From Methylococcaceae bacterium UBA7658 (GTDB taxonomy: Bacteria > Pseudomonadota > Gammaproteobacteria > Methylococcales > Methylomonadaceae), in contig DLHW01000002.1 in NCBI GenBank assembly GCA_002483425.1, positions 1,927-29,678 on the forward strand: a stretch of DNA of 27,752 bases, written 5' to 3'. The notes under the pieces are model-generated. The model was not told the DNA's origin. It worked only from the letters and a program-made list of their open reading frames with translations, and ran no database searches. Shown one piece after another: positions 23,087-27,752 of the stretch (positions are counted from its first letter, which is position 1; the number at the start of each line of letters is the position of its first letter). The position numbers and the translations under genes are program-made.

Positions 23087-24510
23087 GTTCCTGCCGGTAA
23101 AGTAAGCCTTACGCAAGCGTGGCCTTGGCTGTCGTTATTAAGGTTTAGTTGCCCGCCGAGCGAACGGGCAAAGCGAAGCACCATCGATAAACCGAGCCCG
23201 GTTCCTTTTTCGTGATAACTTGCAAAAGCCCGGATGCCTTGTTTAAGCAAGGGTTCAGGGAAGCCGTTTCCGCTATCGGAAACTTCAACTTCAAGTTGTT
23301 CATTCAGTTTATTTATTAGCAATGTAATTGTTCCTCCTTGTTTACCTAATTCCTGAACCGAATTGAGTAGTAAATTTAGCAAAGCCTGACGAAACTCCGT
23401 TTCAGGAAGATTGAATTGAAGATTGGGCGGGATCGAGTAAATTAATCTTATGTTTTCGTTAACTTGGTATTTTAATAAGGTAAGCAAGTCGACGACTAGC
23501 TTTGAAATATCTACAAGCTTGGCGGTTTCAGGCTGTTGTTTGGAGTAAGCCAGTAAATCATTAAGCCGATGAGTTATCCTCTTCACTTCCATGCCGACGA
23601 GTTGTAAGCGTAGCTTCATTTCTTCATCTTCGCACTCGACACACATATTTTCCAAGGCGGCTTGTATTCCGGCGAGCGGGTTGCGCAATTCATGCGCCGC
23701 ACTGGCGGCTAATTCGCCGACCGCAGCCAAACGTTCGGATCGCGCCATGGTGTGGCTTTGTTCCAGAAGCGCGTGAGTTGCATGGCGTATTTCCCGTTCT
23801 AGGGTCTGCGTGTAAGTAACGTGTTCTTCTTCCAGTTCGACCAATCGCCTGATCAGGCGGTTATAGCTGGAGAATAAAGGCTGCATCAGGGGTTCATTCC
23901 GGTTTTCGTCGATTGGTTGCATTTCGCCATTTGTTAAACGTTTCAAAAGTTGTTCCAAAGCGTTGAGCGGAGCCAGGATTTGCTGTCTGAAAAACACAAA
24001 GCCCAGTGAAAAAACGGGCAAAAATACGGATAATGGAATGATTATAGCAAAATTAAGTTCCAGGCTGCTGTCCTCATGTACTTGGTTAAGCAGCTTTTCT
24101 TCGTTACTCCGTTGCAAATTGAGTATCTTTTGGGAAATCAATAATAACTCTCCGATATCCTGGCGATGGCCTTCCTCAATATGAAGCAGCAACGGTTTAA
24201 GTTGGTCTAGCAAAGCTCCCGCACCGTCTTCATCCGGTTTGCGGTCGGCGATAAAAAGGGCGATTTTTTTGTGGAGATCCGATTTCTCAAACGCTTGGTT
24301 ATCTTTAACACCGTTAGCTACAACGGGCGAGTTGATAAGTTCGAAAATCAGTTGTTCAAGTTCATGGCCCTGGACGATGTCCTGCTTGATTTTGTCGATC
24401 CGGCTTAGGTTGCGCCATGTTATGCTGCCTAGAGCAAGTAGCTCTACCAAAACCAACAGGCCCAACACAAAACTAATGACCATAATTGGCCGGTAAAGTA
24501 TTTTATGCAT
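23083..24510 (-). CDS. Membrane sensor histidine kinase
   Basis: The 475-aa protein has a first membrane helix (about 9-30), an extracytoplasmic helical sensor of some 120 residues, and a second helix (about 153-174). A HAMP linker and a coiled segment follow. The HisKA box SAAHELRNPLAGIQ carries phospho-acceptor His273. The HATPase domain shows N-box LLNLLLNSVQELG, VSDSGNGFPEP and GTGLGLSMVLRFARSLGG. The NtrB/ZraS-like architecture fits its partner, the sigma-54 activator whose start it overlaps by 4 bp. The periplasmic part has no recognised ligand motif. The start ATG 24510 has no good ribosome site and may rely on coupling with the small gene 30 bp upstream. Confidence 0.92.
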   Translation of the reverse strand: MHKILYRPIMVISFVLGLLVLVELLALGSITWRNLSRIDKIKQDIVQGHELEQLIFELINSPVVANGVKDNQAFEKSDLHKKIALFIADRKPDEDGAGALLDQLKPLLLHIEEGHRQDIGELLLISQKILNLQRSNEEKLLNQVHEDSSLELNFAIIIPLSVFLPVFSLGFVFFRQQILAPLNALEQLLKRLTNGEMQPIDENRNEPLMQPLFSSYNRLIRRLVELEEEHVTYTQTLEREIRHATHALLEQSHTMARSERLAAVGELAASAAHELRNPLAGIQAALENMCVECEDEEMKLRLQLVGMEVKRITHRLNDLLAYSKQQPETAKLVDISKLVVDLLTLLKYQVNENIRLIYSIPPNLQFNLPETEFRQALLNLLLNSVQELGKQGGTITLLINKLNEQLEVEVSDSGNGFPEPLLKQGIRAFASYHEKGTGLGLSMVLRFARSLGGQLNLNNDSQGHACVRLTLPAGT

Positions 24511-24540
24511 AGGGAATAATGATCATGCAAATTTGGAGGG

Positions 24541-24702
24541 TTATTTAAGAAGCTTATTTTTTCCATAGATTTTAAGAACCAACTCATAAAACCATAGTGG
24601 GCGGAACAATACAACCCATATCAGGAACAAACCTGAGATGGGAATAGGGCCAATCTCGATAATGGTTATAAGCACTAAAATTATAAAACACACTATTCGC
24701 AT
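24541..24702 (-). CDS. 53-residue hydrophobic membrane peptide
   Basis: This small frame was found by reading the minus strand between the DUF2490 gene and the kinase. It encodes MRIVCFIILVLITIIEIGPI, then PISGLFLIWVVLFRPLWFYE, and a basic tail LVLKIYGKNKLLK. Two hydrophobic stretches (about 3-19 and 22-38) separated by a Gly-Pro-Ile-Pro turn suggest a membrane hairpin with a positively charged cytoplasmic C terminus. It lies 69 bp after the DUF2490 gene and 30 bp before the kinase, on the same strand. The ribosome site is weak. No family is recognised with confidence; it could be a small subunit of the transporter or a modulator of the kinase. Support is the membrane-like composition and clean operon spacing. 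Confidence 0.6.
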   Translation of the reverse strand: MRIVCFIILVLITIIEIGPIPISGLFLIWVVLFRPLWFYELVLKIYGKNKLLK

Positions 24703-24771
24703 AACATTTTCACGTCTCTGCTCAGACCAACTGTTATCAGTCTATTGACATAAAATTCGTCGGTAATAAGG

Positions 24772-25500
24772 TTAAAAGTTAATAAACAGCGAACCCATAA
24801 TCAAATGATGCATCGTATTCGTGCCTGAATGGATTGGGTTTTCAAGATATTGATTCAGATAACCGGCTTCAAAACGGAAGTTTTTATTGAAAGTCCAGCC
24901 CAAACCCGCAAATGCCCGGTTCTGGTCGAAACCGGATTTGCCGCCGGACGGCGTGGAATTAGCTTTGATAAAGAACTCATCCCAGGCAATAAGGCTGAGA
25001 CGCGGTTCGAATTCGAATGGGTGCATAAACCGGATCATCTGACGCGGTCTTATTCTTACATCATCGCCATTTCCGTTCAGGAAATTAGCTTCGATCATCG
25101 TCCTGAACATAAAAGTACCGTAATCGGTAGGCAACACGTAGCGGAAGGCGGGCCAGACATCCTGCTGGGAGTTATAAGCCTTGCCTATATTTTGGGTGGG
25201 CAGCCAAGTATATCCCGCCCAGATGGTTGCCCGATCACTGAGGGAGTAGCCGACGGCTGTCCGCACCATACCTTGATACCAGTGGTCCCAGTTGTCGTTG
25301 AAACGGGACTGGCCTTCAAGCCAGATGCGTCCCTTTTCCAGTCTGGGATCGACGAATTTCAGGCTGCCTTCGCCAACAACTTGCAACCAGCTACCGGCAT
25401 CTTGAAGCAGGTCGTCGTCGGCTTTGGCTGGGCTGGTTATTCCGAAGAAATTAATAAACGATAGGATTAAGATTAAAAATTTAAGCTTCTGTTTCTGCAT
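24772..25500 (-). CDS. Secreted DUF2490-type outer-membrane beta-barrel protein
   Basis: The 242-aa precursor has a signal peptide (MQKQKLKFLILILSFINFFG, cleavage likely after Ala27 in SPAKA). The mature part is dominated by alternating aromatic strands: WLQVVGEGSLKF, RIWLEGQSRFNDNWDHWYQG, RATIWAGYTWLP, FEPRLSLIAWDEFF, RFEAGYLNQYL. It ends SLFINF with the terminal Phe typical of proteins assembled by the Bam machinery. Both the early DDDLLQDAGSWLQ motif and the RSRF-like middle agree with DUF2490. It is 40 bp after the NuoL-like gene in the same direction, so co-transcription is likely. Function is unknown; a channel or sensor for the substrate of the neighbouring transporter is inference only. 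Confidence 0.82.
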   Translation of the reverse strand: MQKQKLKFLILILSFINFFGITSPAKADDDLLQDAGSWLQVVGEGSLKFVDPRLEKGRIWLEGQSRFNDNWDHWYQGMVRTAVGYSLSDRATIWAGYTWLPTQNIGKAYNSQQDVWPAFRYVLPTDYGTFMFRTMIEANFLNGNGDDVRIRPRQMIRFMHPFEFEPRLSLIAWDEFFIKANSTPSGGKSGFDQNRAFAGLGWTFNKNFRFEAGYLNQYLENPIHSGTNTMHHLIMGSLFINF

Positions 25501-25540
25501 ACAATAGAGCCTATAAATTTGTTGTTTTAGTGATGGGTAA

Positions 25541-27487
25541 TCAGACTTTATGATGTAGCGTTTGGGCTGTTGACACCGTAAATCGGGATGTCTTTATTGC
25601 CTTGGAAACAGCGCTGTTTTCGGCGCATAGCTCTGATGGCCTGCCCATACATAAGCGCTGGAATACCCTTGCACCTGCGATCCCGTTAATGATGAATGCA
25701 ATCGTAATCGGCAGTGCAAACCAAGGATCGTGCCGAGTGGCATGTGAAAGTAAAAGGTCTTCACCTAAAAAGGCAGGAGAGATTGGAAAGCCAACCAAAC
25801 AAAGGAAACTAATAAATAATAGCAGAGATAGCTTCGGCTGGGTTTCCGCCATCGCTTGATAAGTGAACAGTGATTCGGCGGGATCTTGATGTTTCAGCAT
25901 CTTAACTAACACGGCAACGCCCAATAACCAAGCAGGTAAAATCCCGCTCAGAAAAATCGCAACGTCTTGTATGGCTCCTGGGCTAAGGAACAAAACGGCA
26001 ATACCTGCCAAAATAGAACTTAATGTAATGGCTGTCCAAACGCTGATGGGTTTGTTTATTTGACCGAATGCGCTGAGGGAGGCGAATACCATTCCGATTG
26101 AAATCGGAATCGATAAATATTTTCTGTCCAGGCCGATGCCTTCAATAGCCACCAAGATGATGAACAATCCGGCAAACGTATATAAGGCTTTTATCCAGGC
26201 GCTGGTGTTATTAATAATTGCGCCCGTTTTCTTTAACGGTTCCCAAACAAAGGCGCGTACGAGCAATTCAAGATTGCCTTCCTGCAAAGAAAAGACATAA
26301 AGCGTATTTTGCAAAACTTCCGGTAAGGTGTTGCGGATGGAGGCAGGCAAAAACGTGTAACTTTTTTCACTCTTGATGAAGAAATCGGTATCGGCCGAAC
26401 CTTCCACCCGGAGTAAATGGGCAACAATGGAAGGCGATACCAGAAGTTGATAACAACGTAGAAAGGCGTTACCTAAAAAATGCACCAGCACTAAGGTATC
26501 CAGCCCTAAAGACAACTCAATAAACATCAATCCCACTTGGGTAATCGATGCGTAGGCGATTTGCCCTTTGATGTTGGACTGTGTCTTTTCCGATAAGCTG
26601 GCGAAAATTACTGTTAATAAGCCGATCATAAATACGATAAATCGGGTCAAATAATGGTAAGTCCAAATCGGATCGGTTCTTAGTAACAAGAAGACACCTA
26701 GATGGACAGATAACGCACCGTAAAATATCGCGCTTGACGGTGTAGGGCCTTCCATCGCTCTGGGCAACCAGAAACAAAACGGAAACTGTGCCGATTTTCC
26801 CGATGCCGCAATAATAATTAAAGCGGATAGCAGCAACATAGAAGCATAACCAGCAGGGGGGAAGGAGGTATGTTCGAATAAATTAGCCAATTGGCTAAAA
26901 TGTTGGCTTTCATGGAACAAAAGATGGCTCATCCATGAGCCGAGGAGGAGTCCGATGTCGCAAAAACGATAGACGGTATAGGCTCTGAGCGAGTTGCGAA
27001 CGGGTTGCACACGGTGGCGGTAGAAAGCAATCAACAGGAACGAAGACATGCCCACAATTTCCCAGCCGGCAAACAGGACGTCTATCGAACCGGATAAGAC
27101 AACGATATTTAAGCCGAACACGAAGCTGAAAATCGTCAGAAAGAACCGTTTGTACCCGGATTCGCGGTGTAAATAAAACCGGCAATATTTCACGATGATG
27201 GAAAATATCGCCCAAACACAGCCCAAATAAACGGCGCTGACCCGGTCGAAGTAAAGCAGTACCGGAAACCGGTAGTTATGGGTTGCATAAATGTTAAACC
27301 ATTCAAACTCATGGCTTTGAAAACCATTGACTGCCCATAAAGCGATAAGGGAAACGATACATAGGCCCAAGGCTTGGCTGCACCAGAAGCTGATGGCTGC
27401 AATCTTTTTCTCGTTATTGGGGGTGAGGAAAATCAGCCAAAAGCCTATTAAGGGCAAGAGCACGCTGGTTAGCATTAATCCATTCAT
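25541..27487 (-). CDS. NuoL-like proton-conducting membrane subunit (DabB-type)
   Basis: The 648-aa integral membrane protein belongs to the NuoL/MrpA/NdhF proton-translocating family. Key residues are Glu143 in LFAGWEIVGMSSFLL and Lys231 in ASGKSAQFPFCFWLPRAMEGPTP, both on the proton path. At least 13 hydrophobic helices can be seen. The segment after that motif reads SSAIFYGALSVHLG rather than the HAATMV of true NuoL, a feature I associate with stand-alone NuoL homologues found next to DUF2309 proteins. Its start overlaps the DUF2309-like gene by 4 bp, so they form one unit. No other complex I subunit is nearby. By analogy with DabB it would couple proton flow to the partner, but the substrate is not shown by the sequence. 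Confidence 0.88.
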   Translation of the reverse strand: MNGLMLTSVLLPLIGFWLIFLTPNNEKKIAAISFWCSQALGLCIVSLIALWAVNGFQSHEFEWFNIYATHNYRFPVLLYFDRVSAVYLGCVWAIFSIIVKYCRFYLHRESGYKRFFLTIFSFVFGLNIVVLSGSIDVLFAGWEIVGMSSFLLIAFYRHRVQPVRNSLRAYTVYRFCDIGLLLGSWMSHLLFHESQHFSQLANLFEHTSFPPAGYASMLLLSALIIIAASGKSAQFPFCFWLPRAMEGPTPSSAIFYGALSVHLGVFLLLRTDPIWTYHYLTRFIVFMIGLLTVIFASLSEKTQSNIKGQIAYASITQVGLMFIELSLGLDTLVLVHFLGNAFLRCYQLLVSPSIVAHLLRVEGSADTDFFIKSEKSYTFLPASIRNTLPEVLQNTLYVFSLQEGNLELLVRAFVWEPLKKTGAIINNTSAWIKALYTFAGLFIILVAIEGIGLDRKYLSIPISIGMVFASLSAFGQINKPISVWTAITLSSILAGIAVLFLSPGAIQDVAIFLSGILPAWLLGVAVLVKMLKHQDPAESLFTYQAMAETQPKLSLLLFISFLCLVGFPISPAFLGEDLLLSHATRHDPWFALPITIAFIINGIAGARVFQRLCMGRPSELCAENSAVSKAIKTSRFTVSTAQTLHHKV

Positions 27488-27752
27488 GAAGCACTCCTAA
27501 TCAATTTGTGAACAGGAAGCGTCCCGGTTTGACCTAAGAAAATGTCTTCCGACCGGGAGGCTGTAGGTGTCTTTAATTCAACAGGCAGTTCGACCGCTTT
27601 CCATTCGCCCTTCGAATAAAGCTTTTGGATATGAGTCTCGGGATCGCAGGAAACCAGGAATATCCAATCGTTAACCAACCATTCCTTAAGCTCGCCGATG
27701 TTAGCTAACGCCTTGTCCACGATGGCGCAGGTTTGTTCGACGACAATCATTA
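27484..27752 (-). CDS. C-terminal end of a DUF2309/UPF0753 (DabA-like) protein, gene continues beyond window
   Basis: About 88 residues are visible, running off the right edge, where the frame is still open (the first complete codon is ATG at 27750 but the family context makes it internal). The fragment MIVVEQTCAIVDKALANIGE followed by LKEWLVNDWIFLVSCDPETH and KLYSKGEWKAVE resembles the extreme C terminus of DUF2309 proteins (a V-x-x-V...W-x-x-L-x-x-x-DP...Y-x-x-G-x-W pattern). DabA members are zinc proteins related to carbonic anhydrase. The zinc-binding residues lie upstream of the window, so they cannot be checked. Four-base overlap with the NuoL-like gene and the pairing itself raise confidence. 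The call rests on a short segment. Confidence 0.65.
   Translation of the reverse strand, partial: MIVVEQTCAIVDKALANIGELKEWLVNDWIFLVSCDPETHIQKLYSKGEWKAVELPVELKTPTASRSEDIFLGQTGTLPVHKLIRSAS

Noticed and set aside
24829..25464. 211-codon plus-strand frame opposite the DUF2490 gene
   Set aside because: The opposite strand has a signal peptide, barrel strands and operon context; this frame has none.
25541..27487. Reading the NuoL-like gene as part of respiratory complex I or an Mrp antiporter
   Set aside because: No other nuo or mrp subunit is nearby and the immediate coupled partner is DUF2309-like.
1..27752. CRISPR array, tRNA or rRNA genes, prophage or transposase genes
   Set aside because: No regularly spaced repeats, tRNA-like cloverleaf, rRNA segment, or phage/transposase protein was recognised on either strand.

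Overview
The window looks like chromosome from a gammaproteobacterium, most likely a methanotroph-type member (Methylococcales). That placement is inferred from protein style and gene order, not from a database search. Supporting neighbourhoods are a ygfB-pepP-ubiH block divergent from a TIGR02449-zapA-6S RNA block, pilS-pilR, sucC-sucD and ilvI-ilvH-ilvC-pssA-leuA. No methane or methanol oxidation gene lies in the window, so the lineage stays provisional.

Positions 1-5601 (+ strand) hold branched-chain amino acid synthesis: the 3' part of ilvI, then ilvH, ilvC, pssA and a leuA-family gene. Between pssA and leuA sits a short open reading frame coding an 18-residue peptide with three consecutive Leu codons. 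A perfect 11-bp terminator hairpin with a U run follows it, forming a classical leucine attenuator. The DNA is strongly G+C rich up to the start of leuA and then drops sharply. This is either an operon acquired or recombined from elsewhere, or a join between two genomes.

Positions 5703-7340 (- strand) are glutamine-dependent NAD+ synthetase, convergent with leuA. Positions 7427-11715 form an accessory stretch: a PIN toxin with a Phd-type antitoxin (-), a MazE/AbrB antitoxin with a Doc toxin (+), several palindromic repeat elements, a secreted 14-repeat beta-propeller protein (-) and about 630 bp of A+T-rich DNA without a convincing gene.

Positions 11716-13751 (-) are sucC-sucD. Divergent from them is pilS-pilR (+), ending at a perfect 10-bp hairpin. 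A convergent unknown single-TM protein (-), then ubiH, pepP and a ygfB-like gene (-) follow. Divergent again is the TIGR02449-zapA pair (+) and, just after zapA, a 6S RNA gene.

Positions 21701-27752 (-) form one co-directional block. In transcription order it contains the C-terminal end of a DUF2309-type (DabA/UPF0753-like) protein, a NuoL-like proton-channel subunit, a secreted DUF2490-type outer-membrane barrel, a 53-residue membrane peptide, a membrane histidine kinase and an NtrC-family sigma-54 activator. The first two resemble the two-subunit DAB inorganic-carbon/proton-coupled transporters. The other four make this the least ordinary system in the window and the best candidate for follow-up.
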